Origin: Castor canadensis
Taxonomy: Eukaryota; Chordata; Mammalia; Rodentia; Castoridae
Length of the DNA stretch: 64,000 bases
Assembly (NCBI RefSeq): GCF_047511655.1
Contig: NC_133399.1
Location: 5,459,333 to 5,523,332 of the forward strand
Direction of reading: 5' to 3'
Every line of letters starts with the position of its first letter. Within the stretch, counting starts at the first letter, position 1. The translations under genes were made by a program, and so were the position numbers. Under the pieces are notes generated by a model, which saw only the letters and a program-made list of their open reading frames with translations, ran no database searches and had not been told where the DNA came from. Shown here piece by piece: positions 21,826-33,489 of the stretch.

Positions 21826-23420
21826 TCCCTCTTACGTGGTGTTATTTGAGCGAATGTCATCCAAAGGCAAATGAGTGAGGGATTTGTCCCTTGCTTGGGA
21901 CTATTGGGTTGTTTTCAAACCTTTAAGAGTTGGGGCCAAGTAGGAGTCTTCAGATCTTCGGAGACAAACCATCAAGGGAGTTCACTGGACTCTACTGTAC
22001 TTCTGCTCTTCTCTCCCTGTATGGTGTTTATTGTTTTGCTCCACCACATGCTCCTCATCTTATGTGCTGCCAGTCCCCATGTCCAAATCCAACAAGAGCC
22101 ATTTCATCATGGATGGAACCTCCATATCTAGGAAACAAAAAACAACACTAACCCTTATAGCTTCACTAACTCAAGAATTTGTTACAGAATGAAACCTCAC
22201 TAATACACTGTTTCCTACTCCCCAAGAATGTAGAATCTGCCATTTCAAACTTGATAAGATCAATTTAGAAATAATTCTCAAAACCTCTTTTGTTCCATGA
22301 GTTCTTCACCAGCCTCTGGGACATCATCTTGCCTCTTTCCCTGAAGATCTCAAAATCATCAGCAGTAGCACCTTCTCCCTTTGCTTTTCTATTTCCTGAA
22401 TAAGAGCCTCCAGGCCCATCATTTGTAGCCACCACTCCTTCCAAAATCGATTGCTTATGTGGAGTTGTCATTATCTTCCTTTTCCACTACGTCCATCTCT
22501 AGCCCTTTCCTAGCTATACACCCATTGCTCTGTTCATTAGCAAGGCAATTCCTAGACAATGTCATCTTTCAAATTCAGGCAAACTCTATAAATACCAAGG
22601 CTTTTTTTTTTCACTAGCACAAACCGTTTTTCTTCATACATTCTGCACAGTACTGAATATAGAACCTGCTTCTGTTACAGCAGTTTCTCTTGATTATAGC
22701 AAAACACACCAGTCAGAGAAAGGTACAAAGTAAAGTACTTATTTTAGTTTTTGGCTTGTTTTGTATGTGGGATTTTGGTTTGAATTAATGGCTTTGTGTT
22801 TCTAAACACAGTACCCTATTGAAGTGCATTTTGGTCTGATTATTTTGAAGATAGGGGTCACTTTTTGCCCAGGCTACCCTTCAAAACAATCTTCCCAATT
22901 TCAGCTTTTGAAGTAAGTAGGATTATAGGCATGATCCACAGGTGCTAAGGAAAATTAGTATTTTCATGAGTATTAAGTTGGAGGGCCAATGACATGTGCC
23001 AGGTGAAGGACTTTCTGCTCACCATTTTTTCTTGTGTAGTATGGTACAAAGGTATTTATTTTGTGAATTTTTCAAATAAGAACATTTATTTATCTTCTAT
23101 GTTTATATGGAGAATTTGTTTATACAAAAATTTTTCTATATTTTTATGTATATTTCATAATTATTTACATATGTATTTATTAAATAATAAATACATTAAT
23201 GTCTTTCAATGTATATATTATCCAAAGAGTTTTATATTTCAATTATCTATATATAAAGACACATGTAAATAATTCTATGTAGAAAGAGTTTTTATGTGAT
23301 ATATGATGATTATTTTAAAAGACATGAAAGCAGTAGGGACTATTTGAGGAAAGGAAGAGGACAAGCAGGAGGGTGAGAAGAGTGTGTATAAGAGTGTTTG
23401 TGATCAAAGTACACTACATA
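21826..23420 (+). repeat. Direct duplication, copy 2
   Basis: Same-orientation partner of 14556-15960, displaced by about 7.3 kb. It is longer because it contains a SINE (22745-22960) that copy 1 lacks. Confidence 0.7.
22745..22960 (-). mobile_element. Composite SINE (minus strand)
   Basis: The T-rich start, the ID-like half in reverse, then CCAGGCTACCCTTCAAAACAATC and GGATTATAGGCATGATCCACAGGTGC are the reverse of the composite SINE. It sits inside copy 2 of the direct duplication only. Confidence 0.7.
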
Positions 23421-23439
23421 GATGTATAAAAGTATCATT

Positions 23440-23600
23440 CTGAGCCAGGCACCAATGGTCATTGCCTGTAATCTGAGGTATTTGGGAAACTGAGATGAGG
23501 AGAATTGGGTCCAGGCCTGTACACATAAAAAAAAAAAAGAAAAGAAAAAATGGGAAACAACTGAGCTCAAAAAATAGCCAAAGAAAGAAGGACTAGAGAG
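23440..23600 (+). mobile_element. Composite SINE, 5' part (split by L1)
   Basis: GCCAGGCACCAATGGTCATTGCCTGTAATC starts an Alu-like half, followed by an A-rich linker. The L1 at 23601-28011 interrupts it. The ID-like half continues at 28022-28085. Confidence 0.75.
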
Positions 23601-24030
23601 AAGATTCCAAGATGGCGACTAGAGGGAGGAAGCAGAAAGCATGCTTCCTAAAGTAAAATCTTGGAGAGATGCTGGAGATACACCTTACAGGAAAAAACGA
23701 CTGAGAAGAGGCAAAACTTTGACTCCTCCACACCCCCAGTCCATGCATAGCATCCCCACTCCACATTAAATGGAGAAACCAGGAGGGCTCCCATGCCACC
23801 TGATGCCAGCACCCATACCGCTTGGGAAGACGCAGACCACAAGGTGAGCTAAGCGGCACATGGTACTCCCACAGACAACCCTGGGCCAGATCAGCATAGT
23901 CTCCTGGACAGACCGACCCCTACCCAGGGAAAAAAGAGAAATTGAGTAATAAGCAATAACAAAAAAGACATGTAGCAAAGAGGGCAGGGTGCCCTGAGCA
24001 CCGAAGAGGGGGAAGGGAAATCCCCCATGG

Positions 24031-24430
24031 AACTGTAAATAAACAAGCCAGCCAGAGAAGGTAGGAGCAGCGGCACCTGCCCAGAAACCAGGAGCAGGAA
24101 AGCTTGTAAAAGTGGCAGTGGGAGGAAAACTCCACAGGAGAGGGAGGAAGGCCCACTTCTGACCTGAACTGTAAATAAAGAAGCCAGCCAGAGAAGGCAG
24201 GAGTGGAGGGCCCCACCCAGAAACCGGGAGTGGGAAAGCTTGTAAAGTGGCAGTGGGAGGAAAACTCCACAGGAGAGTGGGGAAGGCCCACTTCCCACTT
24301 GAACTGTAAATAAACACGCTGGCCAGAGAAAGTGGGTGTAGCGCCACCCCCAGTGTGCTTGGAAAGGGGAAAGCTTGTAACAGTGGAGGTTGTGCCCAGG
24401 AGAACTCTAAGTAAACAAAGCCTGCAGGGT
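24031..24430 (+). repeat. Tandem repeats in L1 5' UTR (about 135 bp x 3)
   Basis: Units start at AACTGTAAATAAA: 24031, 24167 and 24302, and a degenerate fourth start at 24403. Unit lengths are 136, 135 and about 101. Each carries GCCAGAGAA and GAAAGCTTGTAA blocks; a GGAGGAAAACTCCACAGGAG block is in the first two. Antisense open frames of up to 193 codons over this region are by-products of the repeats. Confidence 0.9.
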
Positions 24431-25090
24431 TAGGTGAGTGTTAAGCTCACTCCTGAGATCTGCATAAATAAAGCCTCCAGCAACAGCAAGCTGACAGCAG
24501 CGGGCAGTCACCACAGCCTCAGATGGACATTCACAAACCTGTCTCCAGACTCTCTTTTTTTTTCTCTCTTCCTTTGATGAGACGACAACCAAACTACACC
24601 TGCATGCTGAAAATTTTATTGAAACTGTATTGCATTTGAACTTGGGACACTTTGTGGCGTTTTTTTTTTTTTATCTTTGTTTTTGTTTTTTTTCTCCTTT
24701 GATGACACAACACCAGAACTGCTTCTGAGACACCATCTCCAGGATTGGAGGCTGAGAGACTAACACCAAAATTATTAAGACTGAAACTTTATTGCATTTG
24801 AACTTGGAGATTCTTTAAATTTTATTTTATTTTATTTTTCAAGCTGTTCTCTGTCTGTCTAATGCCTATTTAGCTTACTGCTCATTAGAACACTATCTCT
24901 CCCTGTTTATATCTTTGAAACTTTTTGTTTGTTTGTTTTTTACTTGTTTATTTGTTTTTCCCTTTTTCTTTAACTTATTTGCTTTCCATTTCCTCTCACC
25001 CTTCTGTTCTAAATATCACCATTGTTATTACAAGCTAGAACATACTTAATTGCACACAATACAGGGACAATAACAATACCAAGGGCAATG

Positions 25091-26189
25091 ATGGGAAGAC
25101 AGAAAAAACAGGGAAACCAGTTTCTCCACAGCAAAAGGTAGTACAGGAATCAGAGGGAAATGAAGAAAATAAATACTCAGATCCAGAATCCAACAAAATG
25201 AAGATAAACTATGCCAAAGAACACAATGAAGCCCACAAGAAAAATCTTAAAGAAGAAATCCTACAGGTAATCAAAGAGAATTTTATAGAGATGATACTGG
25301 ATGTGGTCAACCAAAATGTACAAGAGACACTCAAGAAATTCCAACACAACAAAAATAGAGAATTTGAGAAAGCACAAGAAGAAATAAAAAACCATAGAAG
25401 CACTGTATAAACACGAAAGTGAAACAAAGAACATGATTAATAAAGAGATAAATGATCTCAGGATGAAAATAGACAACATTAAAGAGGAAGAGACTCAGGA
25501 TATGGAAAACCTTGAAAAAAGAATGAAAGAGAATTGCAAAACAAAATGGAAGGCCAATCCAGCAAAATAGAAAAAACAGAGAACAGAATCTCAGAACTCG
25601 AAGATGAAATGGTAATTAAAGGAAAAACCAAAGAACTATTAGTTAAACAATGCAAGACCTGTGAAAAGAAAATACAAGAACTCAATGACTCCATCAAAAG
25701 ACCAAACCTGAGAATCATGGACATTGAAGAAGGAGAAGAGGTGCAAGCAAAGGGAGTGTGTAATATATTCAAAAACTAATAACAGAAAATTTCCCAAATC
25801 TAGAGAAAGATATTCCCATACAGATGCAAGAGGACTCCAGAACACCAAACAGACCAGACCAAAATAGAACTACTCCATGGCATATTATCATGAAAACAAC
25901 AAGTACAGAGACCCGAGAAAGAATATTAAAGGCTGTAAGAGATAAAAAACAAATAACATATAAAGGTAAACCCATCAAAATCACAGCAAACTTCTCAACA
26001 GAAATATTAAAAGCAAGAAGAGCATGGAGTGAGATCTTCCGAGCACTGAATGAAAATAACTTCAACCCTAGGATACTCTGCCCAACAAAACTATCACTCA
26101 AAATAGATGGAGCAATAAAAGTCTTCCATGATAAGCAGAAACTAAAACAATATGTGGCCACAAAGCCACCACTACAAAAGATTCTTTAA
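25091..26189 (+). pseudogene. L1 ORF1, broken
   Basis: The plus strand has an ATG at 25091 with a MGRQKKQGNQFLHSK-like start that ends in TAG after 17 codons. Longer fragments follow: 25198-25410 (coiled-coil type, rich in Lys/Glu), 25534-25779 (leucine-heptad stretch with ENRISELEDEM) and 25824-26189 (RNA-binding and C-terminal domain, with KGKPIKITANFSTEILKARR). Order and spacing match an L1 ORF1 RNA-binding protein, and three or more frame breaks make it non-coding. Confidence 0.85.
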
Positions 26190-26335
26190 GGGATTCTGCA
26201 CACAGAAAGTGAAACCCAACATAACCATGAAAAGGCAGGCAACACCAAACTACAAGAAAAGAAAAAGCAAGAAAATAGAGAGTAACCTCAATTTAGGTAC
26301 ACACAATCAAACCTTCAAACAACTAAGACAACTAA

Positions 26336-27080
26336 ATGACAGGAATCACCACATACCTATCAGTGCTAACACAATGTTAATGGACTTAACTCCTCCATCA
26401 AAAGGCACCAATTGATGAAATGTATTAAAAAGGAAGATCCAACAATTTGTTGCTTACAGGAGACCCATCTCACCGACAGAAATAAGCATAGGCTTAGGAT
26501 GAAAGGCTGGAAGAAGATTTACCAAACCAGTGGCCCCTGAAAACAAGCAGGAGTAGCAATACTTATCTCTGACAAAGTAGACTTCAAACCTACATTGATC
26601 AAACGAGATAAAGAAGGACATTCCACACTAATAAAAGAGCAAATAGACCAAAAGGAAATAACAGTTATCAACCTATATGCACCCAATTTCAATGTAGCCA
26701 ATTTCATTAAACATACCCTGAAGGACATAAAAGCATATATTAACTCCAACACAGTGTTTGTGGGAGAATTTAACACCCTGTTCTCATCAATAGATAGGTC
26801 ATCCAAAGAAAAAAAATCCATAAAGAAATCCTAGATCTAAAATATACAGTCAATCAAATGGAACTACTTGATGTCTACAGAACATTTCATCCAACTTCTA
26901 CACAATATACATTCTTCTCAGCAGCCCATGGAGCCTTCTCCAAAATAGATCATAGTCTAGGGAACAAAGCAAGCCTCAGCAAATATAAGAAAATAGAAAT
27001 TATACCATGCATTCTATCTGATCAAAATGGAATAAAACTAGAACTCAACAACAAAAATAAAGACAAAAACATGCAAATAA
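26336..27080 (+). pseudogene. L1 ORF2 endonuclease domain, broken
   Basis: Starts at an ATG (26336) that begins the usual MTGITTYLS segment. An early stop follows, but endonuclease landmarks persist: CCLQETHLT (near 26455), INLYAPN (26667) and [10 protein letters not shown] (27018; the usual SDH catalytic His is Gln). At about 27080 the sequence jumps to the far C-terminus of ORF2, so about 2.5 kb including the RT domain is absent. Confidence 0.85.
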
Positions 27081-28011
27081 CCATCATTAGCAACACCACT
27101 AACAACTGGTGTTGGTGAGGATGCAGGGAAAAAGGAGCCCTCTTACATTGCTGGTGGGAATGTAAACTAGTACAACCACTCTGGAAAGAAATTTGGAGGC
27201 TTCTTAAAAAGGTAAACATTGAACTACCATATGATCCAGCAATACCACTTTTGGGGATATACCCCCAAAAATGTGACTCAGGTTACTCCAGAGGCATCTG
27301 CACACCCATGTTTATTGCAGCACTATTCACAATAGCCAAGTTATGGAAACAGCCAAGATGCCCCACCACTGTTGAATGGATTAAGAAAAATGTGATATTT
27401 ATACACAATGGAATTTTATGCAGCCATGAATTTACCTGCATGAATTTTATGCAGGTAAATGGATGGAATTGGAGAACATCATTCTGAGTGAGGTTAGTCT
27501 GGCCCAAAAGACCAAAAATCGTATGTTCAAGGAAAAACACAACAAGGGGATTGGACTTCATCAGGTGATAAAGCAACAGCACACAAGGGAGGTATGAGGA
27601 TAGGGAAGACACCTAAAAAATTAGATAGAATTTGTTGCCCTCAACACAGAGAAACTAAAGCAGATACTTTAAAGCACCTGATGCCAATAGGAGAAGGGGA
27701 TCAGGAACTAGAGAAAAGGTTAGTTCAAGAAGAATTAACTTGGAAGGTAACACACATGCTCATGAAGTCAATGCGAGTCAACTCCCTGTATAGCTATCCT
27801 TATCTCAACTAGTAAAAACCCTTGGTCCTTCCTATTATTGCTTATACTCTCTCTACAACAAAATTAGAGATAAGGGCAAAATAGTTTCTTCCGGGTAGTG
27901 AGGGGTAAGGGGTGTAAGGGAGGGAGCCGGGATGGGGGACTGGTGGGGGAGGTGTTAGAAATGACCCAAACATTGTATGCACATATGAATAAAATAAAAT
28001 TTTTTAAAAAA
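27081..28011 (+). mobile_element. L1 ORF2 C-terminus and 3' UTR (same element)
   Basis: Resumes at the IISNTTNN codons, runs through the zinc-type CW..C region with frame breaks, and then the 3' UTR with the G-rich tract (27895-27955) and AATAAAATAAAA tail. A short direct duplication (ATGAATTTTATGCAGGTAAATG-like, 27425-27461) is private to this copy. Confidence 0.85.
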
Positions 28012-28021
28012 GCACTAGAGA

Positions 28022-28085
28022 TGTGACTCAAGTAGTATAGTACCTAATGAGCAAGTGCAAAGCCCTGAAATCCATTGATGTACAT
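28022..28085 (+). mobile_element. Composite SINE, ID-like half (rest of the split SINE)
   Basis: TGTGACTCAAGTAGTATAGTACC and GAGCAAGTGCAAAGCCCTGAAATCC complete the SINE started at 23440. L1 inserted at the linker. Confidence 0.75.
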
Positions 28086-28500
28086 AAGACATTTTTTTAT
28101 GGATCCTTCATGTAGACATCCAGTAGAAAATAAAATTAGCCAGCTACTTCATATTGACTTAAAAAAATTGGCCAATAATTATTCCTTTGAGAAGATGGCA
28201 GCATAGTATTATTTTAGTTTGCACATTCTTAAGAAAGACAATTAATCAGATCTCCCTCTACTACATTGGTTCCCTGGCCTTCACAGTTCATGACTGTCAG
28301 AAGAAGTTCTGTCCCTGGTTATTTATATGTCTTCTTTATCCATTTGAAACTCTTATTTTGATCTCAATTCTACTTCCAGTCATGTATCCAGTCATTTCTG
28401 TAGCTAATGCTAAGCTGAATATAACATTTTTCCTTTTAAAACACACTTAGTTTTCATCTGGCATAATCTTTAGAGGCTCTCTTATGCTTCCAGATTTAAG
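28086..28500. other. Unassigned DNA
   Basis: No recognised gene or repeat. Confidence 0.3.
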
Positions 28501-28503
28501 TTG

Positions 28504-28605
28504 TTGTTTTTGCTTTTTTTGTTTGGATGGGATGGGGTTTGAAGCCAGTGCTTTGTGCTTGCATAGCAGTCACTCTACCCCTTGAGCCACACCACTCATT
28601 TAAAT
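28504..28605 (-). mobile_element. ID-like SINE half (minus strand)
   Basis: T-rich head, then GGGTTTGAAGCCAGTGC, GCTTGCATAGCAGTCACTC and CCTTGAGCCACACC, the reverse of the ID-like half. Confidence 0.8.
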
Positions 28606-29029
28606 TCTGCATTTGAAGCTTTTTCAGGTAATGTCAAATTTTGAATGATAATGGTGACTCTATTTTTGTTTTTATCAAATGTAACCTGTGTCACCACCTC
28701 TTTAAGGAGGACACACAAAGAATATTCTAAACACATCATCAACTTTGGTAAGTGCTGGGGTTCACACCACAATGCTGGAGAATACACACCTCAATAAGGA
28801 CATCTGTGTTTTCATGATGACCTCACCAAAAGTTGGAGTTTTGCGGTCTTTCTGTTTATGCATAATTGCTCAAAGCAGAGTTTGAATGATTTTATTACAT
28901 AGGAAGTACTCCCTCATAGAATTAGTGCTTACCTGTCCTATTTATTTTGTTATTCAAGGATAGAAGACTCCATACACTGTTAAAAAAGGAATAACATCAG
29001 TGAGAATTTATTACCTTATATTAATTATG

Positions 29030-29220
29030 CAAAACAATGGGTCTCAGGGCTTTACACTTACCAGGAATATGTTGTACCACTTGAGTCACATCTCTAGCCC
29101 TTCTTTCTATGGATATTGTTGAGATAATGTTGTTCCCTTTCTTATTTTTTTGGACCTTTTCTGACCTGGAACCAATCCTCATCATCTCACCCCCCAAAGG
29201 ACCTCATATTACAGGCATGT
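29030..29220 (-). mobile_element. Composite SINE (minus strand)
   Basis: GTCTCAGGGCTTTACACTTACC and CCACTTGAGTCACATC are the ID-like half in reverse; CTCATCATCTC and CATATTACAGGCATG are from the Alu-like half. Confidence 0.7.
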
Positions 29221-29800
29221 AATCAGTTTGGGAGCTGAGTGATTTATACAGAGTGCAGAACCTTAGAGGATAACTGGCTGCATTAGCAGTGAGAAATGGT
29301 GACAGCATGTCCAGGCTCTGCAGTTGGGCAAAGAGGGCCACAGTCACAGTCACCTTCTCAATGTGTGAATTGATCCCACTGTTAATATCAGTCACTGTTT
29401 GGGCCCCTGAAGCCTGTATGGTGTGTCCAGTCAGGGAGTCAGGACCTCTCTGAACTCTCCTGTCTTTTCCTTTTCAGGAGATTCATACTAGCTCACAGTC
29501 CTTGCTGGACTTCTCCACACCCTTACCTAAGGCTTCCTGTCTTCATGGTGATGGCAGGTATTGGGTGGACACTCTAGGCTTGCTTACAAAGTTTCTGTGG
29601 GGAGGACCATCACAGTGTGGTGTATACCCTCAGACTGTTTCTCATTGTTTTATGGTGAAATCATGATGAACACAGGACATTACTTTGGTTTATATATTAC
29701 AGTAGATGCTTTTTAAAAAGTAAGGTATGCAGGCTTTCCAGTGGTTAAGGAATTGAGCTTTGCTTTCAAAAGGAGAAGGAAACAAGAGTACAAAGAAATT
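29221..29800. other. Unassigned DNA
   Basis: No supported gene; short open frames have no recognisable motifs. Confidence 0.3.
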
Positions 29801-29905
29801 GGGGGTGCTGGTGAAGTGGCTCAAGTGGTAGAGTGTGTGCCTTGCAAGTGTGAGGCTTGATTAAAGACCTAGTATAAACCTCACCCACTAAAAAAAACAA
29901 ACAAC
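29800..29905 (+). mobile_element. ID-like SINE half
   Basis: GGTGCTGGTGAAGTGGCTCAAGTGGTAGAG, CCTTGCAAGTGTGAGGC and an A-rich tail. Confidence 0.8.
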
Positions 29906-30089
29906 TTGCTTTAGATGTAGTTTACTGGCACTGATTAACTCAGATAACATAGCAAAACCATGAGCATTTGGGAAGGTGTGGGGGCTTCTCAGAGGTTCTA
30001 AAGGGTAGGTGGATCATGGAACTGTAAAAAGAAGTGGGATTGCTCTGGGGTATCTAATGATCTTTCTGAGAGATCAGGTGCTGTCTCCT

Positions 30090-30450
30090 TGGACACTGAC
30101 TGTGAAATTCCCTCCACAGACTTCTGGCTTGATTTCCAAGTGAAAAAAGCAGTTGACACCCTGAAAAGTCAGGAGCAAGTTTTGCTTAACAGCAATGGAT
30201 CCCCAGGCTTGGTTGTGTAAGGACCAGAGGAGGCCAAGCCTTCTAAGGGCAGTAGCTAAAATCACATACTTGGTCTTGGCACCCTTGTCCCCTTAGTGGT
30301 CTTGGATCACAAGCCAATGAGGAGTGCTGCATTTAGTGAACTGTAGGAAAAGACCAATCAGAGGCCATTAGGAAGAGGCCCCACTGCTTAACACAGAAAA
30401 TGCTCTTCCTGGTGCCACATTTTCTGTATAGTGCTGTGTTTCTGAGATCC
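30090..30450 (+). repeat. Dispersed repeat 'R', copy 3
   Basis: Aligns with 49850-50180 on the same strand and with the reverse complements of 20040-20460 and 20620-21080. It holds GCCAATGAGG (30313) and GACCAATCAGAGG (30352), two CCAAT-like boxes. Downstream, an 82-codon open frame (30480-30728) runs into the ERV-2 flank; I do not recognise it and do not call it a gene. Confidence 0.55.
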
Positions 30451-30744
30451 ATCTCTGTGACTCAGTTTCTCCTTATTACATGCTTGTCCTGCTGGTGATG
30501 TGGGAGAACCAGGTCACCACAGAAGAAGCAAATGATGAGTTTCTGACCTACATCCTCAGACCAGGGAGGATCATGGGGTTGACAATGTACTTAGTGGCTT
30601 TAATTGAAATGGACCTCCTCATGACAGCCCTGAAGACTGCAGCATTGTGCTGCTTATCATTTGTTCTTCTCTTTTCAGGGTTTGGGCTGGGTGGATGGGT
30701 GGAATCCTGCATTTTGTCAATTGTCTGACTGATTTTTCCTAGGC

Positions 30745-30748
30745 CCAC
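30745..30748. repeat. ERV-2 target-site duplication (left)
   Basis: CCAC immediately precedes the LTR TG and is repeated at 37536-37539 after the second LTR. Confidence 0.75.
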
Positions 30749-31123
30749 TGTAGCTGGGAGGAAGATCAGAAGAAAACAGTCTAGGCTTGAGTCCTGAGAA
30801 AGGAGCAAGGAGGTAAGGATGGCATAGCAGATAGATAAAGCCTGAGAAGTCTGAACATGAGGAAGGTCATGTAGCTCCAGGGAGGGGAAAGTCACAGAGC
30901 ACTAAGATAAAGTATCCAATAATATTAAATATAACCATATATGGATTAGACCTTGCTTTTTGCTTCTGTAACCTGCTTGCAAGGGTATATAAGGTGAGGC
31001 CCCTTTGTTCTCAGGGCTCAGTCTTTGGACATGCGTCTGCTGAGTCTGTGCTGCACAATAAAATGTTGCTTTCTGCTAATTGCCTTAAGAGTCCCTTGTC
31101 TCAGCTAGCAACCTCCCGCAACA
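30749..31123 (+). repeat. ERV-2 5' LTR (375 bp)
   Basis: Starts TGTAGCTGGG and ends CGCAACA. It contains TATATAA at 30986-30992 and AATAAA at 31057-31062, which set U3, R and U5 in a normal order. A CCAAT-like box precedes the TATA at about 30913. Confidence 0.9.
30986..30992 (+). promoter_or_regulatory. ERV-2 LTR TATA box
   Basis: TATATAA, about 70 bases before the AATAAA; the same box is at 37397-37403 in the other LTR. Confidence 0.7.
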
Positions 31124-31128
31124 TTTCT

Positions 31129-31149
31129 TGGGGGCTCATTATCCAGGAT
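31129..31149 (+). promoter_or_regulatory. ERV-2 primer-binding-site-like sequence
   Basis: TGGGGGCTCATTATCCAGG follows the LTR by five bases. Its first nine bases agree with the tRNA-Pro primer site of gamma retroviruses as I remember it, after which it diverges. The tRNA assignment is tentative. Confidence 0.5.
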
Positions 31150-31637
31150 TGTGGAGATGGTGAGTTATCTCCTCCTTTGTCACTGGGGTGCATCCCCCCA
31201 GATTGTCAGGAGAAGAACCCACCATGCACCAATGGACAACTTGATCAGGAAGAGGATTCATCCTCCCAGCAAGTTGGTGTGAGGGCCTCAGATGCACAAT
31301 GGAACCCAGTGAGGTGCAGGAACCAGTGAGAGAGGGGAGCACAGCTCGTCAAACTGATAAGAACTCAGGTTCAAATTCAGGCCTGCCCAAGGAGGAATAA
31401 GGGGAGCTTGATCACTTCCGAATGGAACACCCTACTAACTGCCATTTTTGGGGTGAAACTGTGTCTCTCAGTTTCAGGGAGGGGTATGGAAATACTGTGC
31501 TATGTGAGAGTATATGAAAATGCAAGCTGAGATGCAGCCCAGCTGTGAAGTGGGTGAGGAGTTCTCTCCCACTCTGTGTCTGTCTGGCAGTCTGGTAACA
31601 GGAGGAGATATGTGGAAATCAGAGTAAAAACACTCCA

Positions 31638-31943
31638 TTGGAATGTATGATTAATAACTTTAAAAAGGCATTTAATGGAGACTATGGAGTTAAGTTAACT
31701 CCTAACAAGCTAAAGGTAGTTTTCAAAATAGATTGGCCTGCTTTTGGTTTAGGATGGCCCCCAGAAGGGTCAATAGATAAAACTGTGGTTAATGAAGTTT
31801 GTAAAGTTTACAGAGTAATTGTAAACAAACAAACAAAAAACCCTAACATTCAGGAGAATGGGAAAAGCCAAGAGGCTAAAATTAGTCTTCAAAAACCAGA
31901 CTCTGTTGTTTATTTAAATTTAGGAGCAATTTATTCCTCCTGA
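31638..31943 (+). pseudogene. gag: ERV-2 gag matrix remnant
   Basis: A 101-codon open stretch includes KIDWPAFGLGWPPEGS, the matrix core motif seen in gamma-type gag (compare the WPTEGTF motif of ERV-1), preceded by a Lys-rich helix. No MGxxxS start is joined to it, and the downstream capsid is not recognisable. Confidence 0.75.
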
Positions 31944-33485
31944 AGGAGGAATGAGGCTCAGCACTAACTGAGCTCTTACAAAAATTAACACATGAAGAAT
32001 GGACTTGCAGTGATATATAAGATCTGGTCTGACTTAAAAGAAAAGGAATGTTGCAGAAGGATTGTGAATGTAGAGAGGGAGAAATGGAGGAATGGAAACA
32101 AAATTGGGATTAGGTCTTCATGGATGAAGTGAGGAGATAGAGGGGAGAGAGAGAGAAAGAGAGAGAATGAGTATGTGAGAGAGAAAGAATGAGGAGAAAA
32201 GAGAGAAAAAAGTAAAATGTCATGAAATGTTTGGAGACAGAAAAGGATGCAAGGTTTAATACACTTCTTCAGTTAAGTTTTTATGTCTCAAAAATAAAAA
32301 GTAAATAAAAAATAATTTAGGATTATTAAAATATGCCAGAAATACTGAACTCGCTGGCTCCTTTACTTATAGGGAGCATAAACAGGGAGAACCTACCTAA
32401 AGGGTGAAAAAAATAAGGAACAACTTTAACTGGTGCTGGGAAAAAACTGTTCCAAAATGTTGGTGCAGTAAGCATGGTCTATTATTGAGACAGTCATGAG
32501 ATGCTTATGTTTCTCTTGCTAATGGCTGGTCAAATTACTCATCCATCTAATGGTGTGTTCACAGTGTGTATATATGTGTAAGCATCTTCAAACTGGTTCT
32601 TAAACTGCTGCTATAAGGTTAATAAGATACTCAAGGTAACAAAAAACTGTGTTCATCTTAAAAATCTCTGTTATAAACTGCTTAGGCTTTTACATGTAAA
32701 TATGTAAACATCTTGAGAACAGTTCTTATTACAGAGTCAATGTAAAAGTTACTACTCTGTTTTACTGCTACTTTTAAGAAAACAGGTTATCAAACTTATT
32801 TCAATCAGGTCTCACTAAGATGCAGACATTCAGGGGTTAACACTCCAGCTCAGACCAGAGGAGAAAAAAAGGGGGGAGGGGACCACAGCCTGCAGCAAAA
32901 AATCTTGGAATTTGGGTAATGAAAGAAATGACCTTTGCATGTTTCATTCTGCCATAAATACAATCTAGAATTTAATTCTCTCCTATAATACATGAATCTA
33001 TTAACAAATGGACTTTCTATAACTTGCTTTTATACAAATAATTTCAAAGTTGCTTTCTTTCTTGTTTTTTCATGCAAATATAAGGTTCTAAGTTAAAAGG
33101 TTTTATAAATTAATTTCAACAAGTAACATGATATTAAAGATATGATTTTTTAAAATAAAAGGATAAAAAACACTTTAAAAAATGATAAAGACTAGTTCCC
33201 CCAGGGGATACAAAATAAGTTGTCATAAAGGTACAGAGTAAGTTGTCATATAAAGATGGAGGGTATAGATGCTTATGTAAGTGATTAAGTTGACTAAAAT
33301 CTTAGAGTTACATTAAAGGTTTTATAAGGTCAAAACTTAATGTACTGATGTTAAATTAAAATCTTAACTCTAAGCTCATAACAACAAGGCTATCTTTAAA
33401 ATATTGAATTGTTCTTGATAACATTTACAAAAAATTGTCTTAAAATGGTTTTTGTTTGTCAAGATAACTCTCAGGGAATTTTTGG
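31944..33485 (+). other. ERV-2 interior, decayed
   Basis: AT-rich sequence without a recognisable retroviral domain. It contains a purine-rich simple stretch at 32130-32210. Confidence 0.4.
32130..32210 (+). repeat. Imperfect (GA)n purine tract
   Basis: Runs of GAGA and GAAAGA with few pyrimidines over about 80 bases. Confidence 0.75.
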
Positions 33486-33489
33486 TGCA

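Larger units (their letters stand above)
23601..28011 (+). mobile_element. Near full-length LINE-1 with internal ORF2 deletion
   Basis: Begins with GAAGATTCCAAGATGGCGAC, an L1 5' end, and runs through a 5' UTR with tandem repeats, a broken ORF1, the ORF2 endonuclease region and the ORF2 C-terminal end to an A-rich tail (27985-28011). ACTAGAGA is found just before (23593-23600) and after (28014-28021), a target-site duplication. The whole RT region is missing. Complete elements are about 6-7 kb; this one is 4.4 kb. Confidence 0.9.

Noticed and set aside
23766-24347. 193-, 135- and 123-codon antisense open frames
   Set aside because: They lie over the tandem repeats of the L1 5' UTR on the opposite strand, are repetitive in the same period and have no domain.
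24031-24430. CRISPR-like or satellite array
   Set aside because: Units are long, contiguous and without spacers, and sit within an L1 5' UTR of a mammalian genome.
30480-30728. 82-codon open frame near CCAAT-like boxes as a small gene
   Set aside because: No recognised motif, no splice structure and a position against the ERV-2 border. Length is within chance for this composition.
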